Shown here: positions 36,428-44,446 of the stretch, one piece after another | Numbering within the stretch: position 1 is the first letter of the stretch | Layout: the number at the start of each line of letters is the position of its first letter | Assembly: GCA_964439935.1 (NCBI GenBank) | Contig: CAYTPW010000002.1 | Coordinates: forward strand, 1-64,000 | From: JABMQW01 sp964439935 | GTDB lineage: Bacteria > Fidelibacterota > Marinisomatia > Marinisomatales > TCS56 | DNA length: 64,000 nt | Reading direction: 5' to 3' | The notes under the pieces: generated by a model | Databases searched by the model: none | Told to the model about the DNA's origin: nothing | What the model saw: only the letters and a program-made list of their open reading frames with translations | Translations under genes and position numbers: made by a program

Positions 36428-38164
36428 TTACCGATTAACAATTATTCGGGCATAATCCATTTCTACAACAGCCAGCCACTTCCGGTCGTATTCAGATCCG
36501 GTCCATGCATAATGTCTGTTAAGTTCCACTATTAACTGCTTAAGATATTCAGGAATGTGTTTTTGTTGCGAATAAGTTTCGGAATTAAAGCCTGGAGTAT
36601 ATAAAAGATAGCCAAAATCAGAGATGTATTGAGCATTTGTAGTAGTGTTGCGGACATATATTAGGACGCCTGTTATATCCCAGTAAACCGGAACCCAATC
36701 GGAAGTATTAAAATTTTCATCAATAGACCAGTCGAAATAATTATCTGAAGTAATGATATACTGAAAATTATAAGAATTATCGACCTTTGCGAATTCTGTT
36801 GAACTAGATTGCATCCGAGGGATGGCTTTAACAAATCTATCAGGGTATGCCGGTAACCGTCCATCAATAAACACTTTCGCTGTAGGATATAATTCCCACG
36901 TCAAATATCCACCCCAATAAAGACTATTAAATCCATTTCCAGCAATTGGATTGGCCTTGAGGAATCTGACTGATTTAACCGGTAACCGATAATGGTTTAT
37001 ACCGATACCGAAATCAGATGCCGGTGGTAAAAATGGCAAGCGCCCAACCAACAATAGTGGTGCAAGAATTATTAGCGATCCGATGGCCGCGTGAATGATT
37101 TGGGTAATAGTATTCTTTTTTCTAATTGAAATTAACCGGTGCGGAAAAAAGTGTCTGAGATCATTCAGTGAATAAGCGCATGATAATACAGCCAGGATTG
37201 AGAAATATGGAATTACACGATTGTGTTTTAAAGAGAAATACAAAAAAATGAGAGCGGCTAGATCAAATGGTTGAATTCGTAGCGTCTTATACAGCCGTAT
37301 AAAAGTGACTGACAGAAAAGCAGCCGTCAGAACGAAGAATGGACCAGTGGTTGGGAGTAGAGCGTGGGCAGGTTGATACTCGACTAACGTCAGCAGATCG
37401 CCAACATTCAAATGGCTGGTGGCATGCCTCAGCCAGCGCAATCCCTGGGGATTTATTAAAGTGGCTATCCCTGCCGCGACTATAGACGGGAAGAGGATGC
37501 GAGCGGATGGATTACTGAAATATCGCCTAAAACTGAATCGGGTTCTAATCAGAGCTAGAAACAAATCTTCAATCAGAATAATTATAAGTAAGCCAAACCC
37601 GAAGATTAATCCGGAGTGAAAATTTGACCAAATTAGCGTTAATGCCGGGAGGATATAAAGGTATCTGATCCGGCCTTCTCTAAACCGCACTAAGATGAAT
37701 GTAAGTACTGTAAACAGTAGAATTGAAACCAGGTGGGCACGAATTATAATCCTGAAGTGGATTGCCAGAATAAACAGCAGTAACAGTAGAATCAGCAGAA
37801 TATCATTTTTTATTATTGGTTTTAGAAGTTTCAATGAAATAGCTACAATTACGATGAAAACGACTATTTTAATAATTATGAGGCCGGGAATACCAGCGGC
37901 TTGGTGTATGCAATATGCAGTGAACGAAAACAGCCACTGAGCGGAATTCCAGGGCTGCTTGGGAAAAGTATAGGAAAATCGGTTTTCATTCAGCAAGGAG
38001 TGATTAGTGGCAATCTCCTGCCCCTCAGCCAGCGACCACCAGATATCACCACTATGAATCTTGGTGAAAGCGATAATGAAAGTAAAACAAAGCAGAGCCA
38101 AGTATAAGAAATAGCGTGCAAGCCGTTCGGTTTGATCCGGTTTGATTTGGTAATCTAAACGCAC
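36428..38164 (-). CDS. GT-C-like polytopic membrane protein
   Basis: A 578-residue inner-membrane protein with about ten or more helices in its first 400 residues and a soluble C-terminal part. The early acidic loop HSGDIWWSLAEGQEIATN resembles the first loop of GT-C glycosyltransferases that use lipid-linked sugars, where Asp is catalytic. WNSAQWLFSF follows. I cannot name the substrate or exclude a non-catalytic relative. It is divergent from the nickel transporter gene and convergent with hypE, so it looks like an insertion in the hydrogenase accessory region. Confidence 0.65.
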   Translation of the reverse strand: MRLDYQIKPDQTERLARYFLYLALLCFTFIIAFTKIHSGDIWWSLAEGQEIATNHSLLNENRFSYTFPKQPWNSAQWLFSFTAYCIHQAAGIPGLIIIKIVVFIVIVAISLKLLKPIIKNDILLILLLLLFILAIHFRIIIRAHLVSILLFTVLTFILVRFREGRIRYLYILPALTLIWSNFHSGLIFGFGLLIIILIEDLFLALIRTRFSFRRYFSNPSARILFPSIVAAGIATLINPQGLRWLRHATSHLNVGDLLTLVEYQPAHALLPTTGPFFVLTAAFLSVTFIRLYKTLRIQPFDLAALIFLYFSLKHNRVIPYFSILAVLSCAYSLNDLRHFFPHRLISIRKKNTITQIIHAAIGSLIILAPLLLVGRLPFLPPASDFGIGINHYRLPVKSVRFLKANPIAGNGFNSLYWGGYLTWELYPTAKVFIDGRLPAYPDRFVKAIPRMQSSSTEFAKVDNSYNFQYIITSDNYFDWSIDENFNTSDWVPVYWDITGVLIYVRNTTTNAQYISDFGYLLYTPGFNSETYSQQKHIPEYLKQLIVELNRHYAWTGSEYDRKWLAVVEMDYARIIVNR

Positions 38165-38342
38165 GGATTAAATTAGGGAGATTTGCATTATTAATGAATG
38201 CGAAAGATTGATTTTCATCGTCGCTCAGCTAATTTGCTGCAAGCCGGATTAATTATGGAGTGCGTTTATCACGTTTGTAAATTTCGGTAACCCAACGAAT
38301 TCTTTTAACTATTTTGATTAATAGAGATCAACTGCAGGTGAA

Positions 38343-39047
38343 ATGACGATGGAGCCACAGGTTTTAATACTGACAGCTTTAAGTATAGGCTTTGTACACA
38401 CCGTGATTGGTCCCGATCATTATCTTCCCTTTGTTCTAATCGGTCGCGCTCGCGGGTGGTCGCTGAAATTTACGGCTTCGATCACAATAATTTGCGGGAT
38501 TGGTCACGTATTGGGTTCAGTAATTCTCGGGTTACTTGGAGTAGCTCTGGGGATAGCTGTTGGAGCCCTGGAGCGAGTAGCGGCTGTCCGGGGTGATTTG
38601 GCTAGTTGGCTATTGATCGGAGTGGGTGTGGCCTATGCGGCCTGGGGCTTACGAATCGGCCTTCGAGCAGGAGAACACACCCATGAACATGAACATGCGG
38701 ATGAGCATCACCATCACAGTCACCATCATTTGGGCCATCACGCGCATTTACACGGTGACGTAAAGTCGATTACGCCTTGGGCTATGTTTATCGTTTTCGT
38801 TCTGGGACCCTGCGAGCCACTGATCCCAATTCTCATGTATCCGGCCGCCAAACAAAGTTGGGCTGACTTGGTTCTGGTAACCATCGCCTTTGGAGCAATC
38901 ACAATTACGACAATGACTGCGGTTGTTGTTATTATGTCCAAAGGAATGATAAAGATAAAGCTGGGTTTTCTGGAGCGGTATGTCCACGCTCTATCAGGAA
39001 TTATTATTGCTCTCTCGGGTCTTTCAATAAAAGCATTCGGATTATAA
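38343..39047 (+). CDS. NicO/UreH-type nickel transporter
   Basis: A 234-residue membrane protein with about six helices. The first helix has HTVIGPDHYLPF, the H-x4-D-H type motif of nickel/cobalt permeases. A hydrophilic loop (residues about 112-140) is very rich in His, Glu and Asp, as in metal-capturing loops. Close to hypABFCDE, it probably supplies nickel to the hydrogenase. A TauE-like or UreH-like exporter is the alternative. No NikR-like palindrome was seen in its leader. Confidence 0.8.
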   Translation: MTMEPQVLILTALSIGFVHTVIGPDHYLPFVLIGRARGWSLKFTASITIICGIGHVLGSVILGLLGVALGIAVGALERVAAVRGDLASWLLIGVGVAYAAWGLRIGLRAGEHTHEHEHADEHHHHSHHHLGHHAHLHGDVKSITPWAMFIVFVLGPCEPLIPILMYPAAKQSWADLVLVTIAFGAITITTMTAVVVIMSKGMIKIKLGFLERYVHALSGIIIALSGLSIKAFGL

Positions 39048-39064
39048 TATATTGGTTGTCGCAA

Positions 39065-39475
39065 ATGATAATTGAATTATTTCTTAGTTTCGGCGGCTGG
39101 CTGGTGTCGCTATATTTTATACTCGTGTATCGCCGGCGAATTCCCCATAAAATATGGTGGATACCACCACCCATCAGGATCAGTGGTCCAGTCTGCACGG
39201 ATATTGTTGATTCCCGTTTCGGTCGCATTTTAAAACAACCCAACGCTTACTGGGGTCTCTGGTATTACGGCTTGTTATCTATTATTCTGGCGGGTGCCTG
39301 GTTTTTCAGTTTTCCGTTGAATAACATTGTAATTGTCATTACCGGTATTACGCTAATATTCAGTTTATATCTATTATATGGCCTGTACGAGTTGAAGGTT
39401 GTCTGTCGTCCCTGCCTTACCATCCACACAATTAACATTTCCCTTTTTATATTCATGTTCATGCGTTTTATTTAA
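39065..39475 (+). CDS. VKOR-family membrane thiol oxidoreductase
   Basis: About 136 residues with four helices. The sequence shows CTDIVDSRFGRILKQPNAYW, the loop cysteine and the conserved Ser-x-Phe and Pro-Asn-x-x-Trp-Gly pattern of vitamin K epoxide reductase homologues. The active CRPC lies in a later helix (ELKVVCRPCLTIH). The family reoxidises DsbA-like partners using quinone. The likely start is the ATG at 39065. No DsbA partner is in the window. Confidence 0.8.
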   Translation: MIIELFLSFGGWLVSLYFILVYRRRIPHKIWWIPPPIRISGPVCTDIVDSRFGRILKQPNAYWGLWYYGLLSIILAGAWFFSFPLNNIVIVITGITLIFSLYLLYGLYELKVVCRPCLTIHTINISLFIFMFMRFI

Positions 39476-39503
39476 TCTTCAAAATTGACTAACGGAGACA
39501 TCA

Positions 39504-39767
39504 ATGGATATGCAATTAACGGCATTACGTAAAGATATCGACCAAATCGATAATGAACTTGTTGAATTACTTTTAAAGCGCTTGACAATTTCATATCAAT
39601 TGGGTGCGCTAAAGCAGGAGTTATCACTGCCGGTTGAGGATCCGGTGCGCGAACAGGCAATACTTAATCGGCTGGCCAAAAAGTCAGATAAAGTAGAGGA
39701 GCGTCAGGCTTTGGAAAGCATTTACAGCAGTATTTTCCGAGTTTCTAAAAAGCTACAGAGGAAGTAA
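39504..39767 (+). CDS. chorismate mutase (AroQ class)
   Basis: An 87-residue all-helical mutase that turns chorismate into prephenate. Signs are LRKDIDQIDNELVELLLKRL at the start, the Arg/Lys segment LSLPVEDPVREQAILNRL, and an end rich in Lys and Arg. GGAGA precedes the ATG. It lies upstream of the attenuator, so it may be expressed separately from the rest of the aromatic operon. Confidence 0.9.
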   Translation: MDMQLTALRKDIDQIDNELVELLLKRLTISYQLGALKQELSLPVEDPVREQAILNRLAKKSDKVEERQALESIYSSIFRVSKKLQRK

Positions 39768-39780
39768 ATCAAAAAAATGT

Positions 39781-39809
39781 TTACCAAAACAGTCTATTAG
39801 ACCTATAAT
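39781..39809 (+). promoter_or_regulatory. promoter of the aromatic attenuator and operon
   Basis: The -35 hexamer TTACCA (39781-39786, four of six consensus bases) and a perfect -10 TATAAT (39804-39809) are 17 nt apart. The predicted start lies near 39816, almost on the leader ORF's ATG. Confidence 0.65.
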
Positions 39810-39816
39810 ACCGGCG

Positions 39817-39894
39817 ATGAAAACCATGATTACAAAAAGTTACAAGCATTATTACCGGTATTTTACCCGGCGAGGGTTGATATTGCGGCCGTAA
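39817..39894 (+). CDS. aromatic leader peptide
   Basis: A 25-codon ORF upstream of the prephenate dehydratase gene. It contains four Tyr and one Phe in the nine residues SYKHYYRYF, where chance would give well under one. A stop TAA is at 39892-39894. It has no visible ribosome-binding site and the predicted transcript begins at about its ATG; a second in-frame ATG is at 39826. The codons lie just before the hairpin segments that decide termination. This is the layout of a ribosome-mediated attenuator leader peptide, as in pheL and trpL. It is inferred, not demonstrated. Confidence 0.72.
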   Translation: MKTMITKSYKHYYRYFTRRGLILRP

Positions 39895-39947
39895 TAATAC
39901 GACCAACCTGACATTATCAACCTCGCATAACAGCGGGGTTTTTTTTT
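39848..39947 (+). promoter_or_regulatory. transcription attenuator (antiterminator/terminator switch)
   Basis: Three segments can pair in exclusive ways. ATTATTACCGG (39848-39858), over the Tyr codons, pairs with CCGTAATAAT (39889-39898) with one bulge. GCGAGGGTTGATA (39870-39882) pairs with TATCAACCTCGC (39915-39926) with one bulge: this is the antiterminator. The same AACCTCGC (39919-39926) instead pairs with GCGGGGTT (39933-39940) to form the terminator. A ribosome stalled at Tyr codons leaves 39870-39882 free, whereas one at the stop codon covers it. I infer that low Tyr/Phe charging gives read-through. Confidence 0.7.
39919..39947 (+). terminator. attenuator terminator
   Basis: AACCTCGC/GCGGGGTT (one U-G pair) with a 6-nt loop is followed by nine T (39939-39947). 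It lies 63 nt before the prephenate dehydratase start. Confidence 0.8.
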
Positions 39948-40009
39948 GCCCGGAATAGTGATTGGATAGCATTAATTAAAAAGAGGACATAAAAGTAGGA
40001 TTGACAAAA

Positions 40010-40585
40010 ATGTTAAAAATTGGAATTCAAGGGGGACGGGGTAGTTTCTCAGAAGAGGCCGCTAAGGTTTTTATAGCAAACCACGGGTTAGAATCAACTA
40101 CTATGGAATACCTGATCACTTCGGAAAATGTGGTTGGGGCGGTTGAGTCCAGCCAGGTTGATTATGGAATCTTCGCCATGGAAAACGCCCAGGGCGGTGT
40201 GGTTATTGAAAGCGTGGAAGCCTTAGCTCATCACCGTTGTGAAATCGCTGAAATGTTTTACGTTGCCATTTCTCAGAGCTTGCTTGCCCGGCGAGGAGTA
40301 TTTTTAGGCGATATTACCGAGATTCATTCTCACCAGCAGGCTCTGCGCCAATGCCGTGATTATTTGGCGGAACATTTTTGGACCCGCCCCCTGATTGAAC
40401 AGGATGACACAGCCGAAGCGGCTCGGCGGTTGAAGGAGGGCAAAATTCCTAAAACAGCCGGCGTGATCGCACCCCGGTTTTGCGCTGAACTATATGGATT
40501 GGTAGTAATCGCTGAAGGCATTCATGATTTGAAAAACAACCTCACGCTGTTCCTGGGCATTAAAAAATTGGGAGAAAAGCAATGA
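40010..40585 (+). CDS. prephenate dehydratase, catalytic domain only
   Basis: About 191 residues from the ATG at 40010, with AGTAGGA upstream. The enzyme converts prephenate to phenylpyruvate for phenylalanine synthesis. Motifs match the family: GIQGGRGSFSEEAAK, MENAQGGVVIESVEAL, IHSHQQALRQCRDY and GIHDLKNNLTLFLG. The last has Thr but Leu in place of the Arg of the usual T-R-F motif. The C-terminal ACT domain that senses phenylalanine is absent. A matching leader-peptide attenuator in front suggests control at the level of transcription. Confidence 0.85.
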   Translation: MLKIGIQGGRGSFSEEAAKVFIANHGLESTTMEYLITSENVVGAVESSQVDYGIFAMENAQGGVVIESVEALAHHRCEIAEMFYVAISQSLLARRGVFLGDITEIHSHQQALRQCRDYLAEHFWTRPLIEQDDTAEAARRLKEGKIPKTAGVIAPRFCAELYGLVVIAEGIHDLKNNLTLFLGIKKLGEKQ

Positions 40586-41310
40586 AAGGGAGTGTTGGGA
40601 TAATTGGGTTTGGTCGCTTCGGGCGGGTGCTGGCGAATATTTTATCGGATGATTTTCTAATACGAGCCATGGATCCAAATCCGCAGAATGATGTTTTTGG
40701 CGTTGAATTAGTCGACTGGAAGACCATTCTAAAGGAGAAAACAATCTTTGTTGCTGTACCGATTCATTCGTTCAAAGATGTAATTCGTCGATTATCAAAC
40801 GACCTGACTCAGGAGATGACGATAATTGATGTCTGTTCGGTGAAAGTATATCCGGTGACCGTTATGAAAGAACATTTATCAGATCGGGTTGGGATAATTG
40901 CGACCCACCCCCTGTTTGGTCCCGATTCGATCAACAGTCCTGGTGATCTGAAAATCATGATGCACAATACACGTGATATTTATGATCAGTACCCACAGTG
41001 GAAAGGGTATTTTCAATCCAAGGCGCTGCAGGTGGTTGAAATGTCACCGGAACAGCATGACCGGATTGCGGCTAAAACCCAGGGTATCACTCATTTTATT
41101 GGACGGGTGTTGCGGGATGCCGGTATCAATTCATCAGAAATAGATACGCTTGGATTTCATGATCTGGTTCAGGTGATTGACCAGACCTGTAATGATAGCT
41201 GGGAGTTATTTATGGATCTGCAAAACTACAATCCCTATACCCTGTCCGTGATTCAAGAGTTGGAAGCTTCTATTAATGTTATCCGTGGTAAAATTTTAAG
41301 GGGTTCTTGA
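40582..41310 (+). CDS. prephenate (arogenate) dehydrogenase
   Basis: A 242-residue enzyme of tyrosine synthesis. The N-terminal dinucleotide motif is GIIGFGRFG. The catalytic His region is ATHPLFGPDS near residue 110, and TQGITHFIGR follows. It overlaps the prephenate dehydratase stop by 4 nt. No ACT domain is present. NAD versus NADP preference and prephenate versus arogenate cannot be decided here. Confidence 0.88.
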   Translation: MKGSVGIIGFGRFGRVLANILSDDFLIRAMDPNPQNDVFGVELVDWKTILKEKTIFVAVPIHSFKDVIRRLSNDLTQEMTIIDVCSVKVYPVTVMKEHLSDRVGIIATHPLFGPDSINSPGDLKIMMHNTRDIYDQYPQWKGYFQSKALQVVEMSPEQHDRIAAKTQGITHFIGRVLRDAGINSSEIDTLGFHDLVQVIDQTCNDSWELFMDLQNYNPYTLSVIQELEASINVIRGKILRGS

Positions 41311-41311
41311 T

Positions 41312-42340
41312 ATGCTGGTAATAATGTCAACCGATTCCAATGATAACCAGATTCAGCGTGTAAAAGATCGTATTGGCGAAATGGGATATTCACCGCATGC
41401 TATGAAATGGCATGGCCACTATGCAATCGGTGTAACCGGGAACAAGGGTAAAGAGGATCGTATTTACCTAGAGGGTTTGCCCGGCGTTCTAAAGGTAGTT
41501 ACCTTGTCAAAGCCCTATAAATTGGCCAGTCGCGAAACTCAACCGGAGAATTCAGTTTATCGAATTGGGACAGCCACATTCGGTGATGGCAATGTGACGA
41601 TGATAGCCGGACCCTGTGCGGTGGAGAGCGAGGAACAAACACTGCGCATTGCCGAACAGGTAGCTCGGCGTGGTGCCCAAATGCTGAGGGGTGGAGCTTA
41701 TAAGCCACGTACGTCGCCCTATGCCTTTCAGGGATTGGGCGAACCGGGATTGGAAATATTGGCCAAAGCAAGCGAGAAAAATGGATTACCGGTTGTGTCG
41801 GAGGTAGTAGACCCCGGCACAGCCGGACTGGTTGGACAGTATACCGATATGCTCCAGGTCGGTACCCGCAATATGCAGAATTTTGTCCTTTTGCAGGAAG
41901 TCGGGCGTACCGGTAAACCAGTTCTACTGAAACGCGGCATGAGTGCCACCCTGGAAGAAACGCTTATGTCTGCCGAATATTTGATGTCCAATGGTGCCCG
42001 GGAAGTAGTAATATGTGAAAGGGGCGTGCGTACCTTTGCCAGCCACGCCCGCAATACTCTTGATATCAGCATTATTCCGGCCCTGAAAAAGATCAGCCAC
42101 CTGCCGATTATTGTTGATCCCAGCCATTCCAGCGGTCAGCGCGACAGTGTGATCCCACATTCGCTGGCCGGTATCGGTGCCGGTGCCGATGGCTTGATCG
42201 TGGATGTGCACGACCGGCCGCAAGAGGCTTTGTGTGATGGTCCTCAGGCGCTATCGCCGGAGCAGTTCTCAGAATTGATGGAAGTCGCCGGCAAAGTCTG
42301 TGCGGCGCTCGGTAAGACAATTGGCATGGAAAAAAGCTAA
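41312..42340 (+). CDS. aroF: 3-deoxy-7-phosphoheptulonate (DAHP) synthase, type I-beta
   Basis: A 342-residue first enzyme of the shikimate pathway, condensing phosphoenolpyruvate and erythrose 4-phosphate. The N-terminal 75 residues form a ferredoxin-like regulatory domain of the Thermotoga type. The barrel shows AGPCAVES, RGGAYKPRTSPY, KRGMSATLEE and DPSHSSGQR, which give metal and substrate residues. The start ATG is 2 nt after the dehydrogenase stop. The family is commonly feedback-inhibited through the N-terminal domain. The symbol aroF is used by convention only. Confidence 0.93.
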   Translation: MLVIMSTDSNDNQIQRVKDRIGEMGYSPHAMKWHGHYAIGVTGNKGKEDRIYLEGLPGVLKVVTLSKPYKLASRETQPENSVYRIGTATFGDGNVTMIAGPCAVESEEQTLRIAEQVARRGAQMLRGGAYKPRTSPYAFQGLGEPGLEILAKASEKNGLPVVSEVVDPGTAGLVGQYTDMLQVGTRNMQNFVLLQEVGRTGKPVLLKRGMSATLEETLMSAEYLMSNGAREVVICERGVRTFASHARNTLDISIIPALKKISHLPIIVDPSHSSGQRDSVIPHSLAGIGAGADGLIVDVHDRPQEALCDGPQALSPEQFSELMEVAGKVCAALGKTIGMEKS

Positions 42341-42343
42341 TAT

Positions 42344-43594
42344 ATGCTGATTCGTGGATCATTAACATTTACCGGCGATAAATCAATCTCCCACCGCGCC
42401 TTAATGTTAGCTGCCCTAACAAATGGCGAGTGCATAGTGTACAATCTCGCACAGGGACAGGATGTGGAAACGACCAGACAGTGTTTGGCGGTCTGTGGGA
42501 TTGACTCAACCAGAGAAGGAAATTCAATCCGGATAATTGGGGGGACGTTGATTAATCCAGCGAACGATTTAGATTGTGGTAACTCCGGAACCACAGCCCG
42601 TCTGCTGCTGGGTCTGCTGGCCGGACAAGGGATTACGGCCCGTTTCACTGGTGATGACTCTTTATCCAAGCGGCCAATGGGCCGGGTAATCACGCCGTTA
42701 ACACAGATGGGTGCGAAAATAGAAAGCGAACGGGGGCATCTCCCGCTCGCCCTCCATTCCCGGAAATTGGCTGGGATCTCCTATCGACCGCCAGTGGCCA
42801 GCGCTCAGGTAAAATCAGCGATTCTATTAGCTGGATTAGGGGCAATTGGTACAACCACCGTTAGTGAAAATTTGCCCACCAGGGATCATACTGAAAAAAT
42901 GTTGATGGCAATTGGGGCGGAGATTGAGATTGGTGAAGCACATACTGCACTGCAAAGATTGGATGGTGAACTGCAGACATTTGAAATGTCAGTTCCGGGC
43001 GATCCATCGACGGCAGCTTTTTTTGCTGTCGCTGCTGCTGGTCTGCCAGACTCGGAATTAATATTAAAACAGGTATCCCTGAATCCTCGGCGCCTGGGAT
43101 TATATTCCATGTTGGAGCGCATGGGAGCAATCGTAGTCTACCTGCAAACCGACCAAATCTTAGGTGAACCGGGTGGTGACATAAAAATTCAATCACGCCC
43201 ATTACAGGGAGTAACCATAACCGCCCAAGATATTCCTGGTATGATTGACGAACTACCGGTACTGGCCGTTTTGGCCACCCAGGCTGAAGGGGTAACTGAA
43301 ATCAGCGGTGCCGGTGAATTAAGGGTGAAGGAGTCTGATCGAATTAGTGCTCTTTATCAGAATTTGAAAAGATTAGGTGCTCAAGTAGAAGAGCATGCAG
43401 ATGGATTAACAATTGCTGGTCCATCGCGGCTGAAAGGAGGTTCGGTACGATCTTTTGGCGATCACAGGATCGCCATGGCTATGAAAATTGCCGGACTTTT
43501 CACCACCGATCCAATATCAATTGATGGTTCTGCCTGCATTATAATTTCAGCTCCGGAATTTGATGATATGCTAAACCAGGTACTAAAAAGATAA
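42344..43594 (+). CDS. aroA: 5-enolpyruvylshikimate-3-phosphate synthase
   Basis: A 416-residue enzyme that joins phosphoenolpyruvate to shikimate 3-phosphate. Motifs are GDKSISHRALML at the N-terminus, GNSGTTARLLLG near 83, RPMGRVITPL, the central GDPSTAAFFAV, and KESDRISA and FGDHRIAMA near the C-terminus. The protein is the short form. A 3-nt gap separates it from both aroF and aroE. Confidence 0.95.
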   Translation: MLIRGSLTFTGDKSISHRALMLAALTNGECIVYNLAQGQDVETTRQCLAVCGIDSTREGNSIRIIGGTLINPANDLDCGNSGTTARLLLGLLAGQGITARFTGDDSLSKRPMGRVITPLTQMGAKIESERGHLPLALHSRKLAGISYRPPVASAQVKSAILLAGLGAIGTTTVSENLPTRDHTEKMLMAIGAEIEIGEAHTALQRLDGELQTFEMSVPGDPSTAAFFAVAAAGLPDSELILKQVSLNPRRLGLYSMLERMGAIVVYLQTDQILGEPGGDIKIQSRPLQGVTITAQDIPGMIDELPVLAVLATQAEGVTEISGAGELRVKESDRISALYQNLKRLGAQVEEHADGLTIAGPSRLKGGSVRSFGDHRIAMAMKIAGLFTTDPISIDGSACIIISAPEFDDMLNQVLKR

Positions 43595-43597
43595 AGC

Positions 43598-44446
43598 ATG
43601 CAGCAATTCGCGGTCATCGGAAATCCGGTTTCACACAGCCTTAGTCCAGATCTGCATAATTGGGTTTTTCAACGATTGGGCATTAAGGCCGAATACCAGA
43701 AACAGCGCGTAACCAAAGATGGGCTTAAAGATTTTACGTTACGACTACGCCAGGGGGAATTCAAGGGGGCCAACGTGACATTACCGCTCAAAGAATTGAT
43801 GGTAACGGAACTGGATTGGGTGGCGGCCAAAGCGGAAAAATTGGGGGCAGTTAATTGTGTCTTATGGCAAGACGGAAAATTAAAAGGCTATAACACTGAC
43901 ATAATCGGGTTTCGAAATTCTTTGAGTAAGGCTAATGTCGATCTGGCTAAGCGGACCTGTATTCTGCTGGGTGCTGGTGGTGTGGCCCGGAGTGTACTGG
44001 CAGCAGTACTCAGTGCTGACCCGGCCCGAATAATAATCATTAATCGGACACCGGTGCGTGCTGATAATTTGGTGCGCTGGGCTACTGGCATCAATAACAA
44101 AATCGAAATCAATGTAGCGAATTTAACTTTGGCTGAGACGGAGTTTACGTCTGCAGCAATGATCATCAATTGTACCCCTGTTGGTATGCATCCTCGGATT
44201 GATGCTTCGCCCCTACCTGAACAATATTTGCAGCCGGACCAAACTCTGATCGATACCATTTACATTCCTCCACTCACGCATTTTTTAGAGCTGGGAAGAT
44301 CCCGAGGGGCCCAGGTTGTTGGTGGATTGGATATGTTTATTGAGCAGGCCCTGGCTTCGTTGGATATTTGGTTTGAGCGTAAAATTTCTAATGCAGTCCC
44401 ACGGTCTGAACTCAAAAATTATTTAACCGGAATAACTAATCAATGA
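43598..44446 (+). CDS. aroE: shikimate dehydrogenase
   Basis: A 282-residue NADPH-dependent enzyme reducing 3-dehydroshikimate. The N-terminus IGNPVSHSLSPDLHN is the shikimate-binding motif. GANVTLPLKE and GAVNCVLW follow, and the dinucleotide motif is LGAGGVARSVLAAV. The end TPVGMHP and GGLDMFIEQA fits the family. The stop overlaps the aroC start. Confidence 0.95.
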   Translation: MQQFAVIGNPVSHSLSPDLHNWVFQRLGIKAEYQKQRVTKDGLKDFTLRLRQGEFKGANVTLPLKELMVTELDWVAAKAEKLGAVNCVLWQDGKLKGYNTDIIGFRNSLSKANVDLAKRTCILLGAGGVARSVLAAVLSADPARIIIINRTPVRADNLVRWATGINNKIEINVANLTLAETEFTSAAMIINCTPVGMHPRIDASPLPEQYLQPDQTLIDTIYIPPLTHFLELGRSRGAQVVGGLDMFIEQALASLDIWFERKISNAVPRSELKNYLTGITNQ

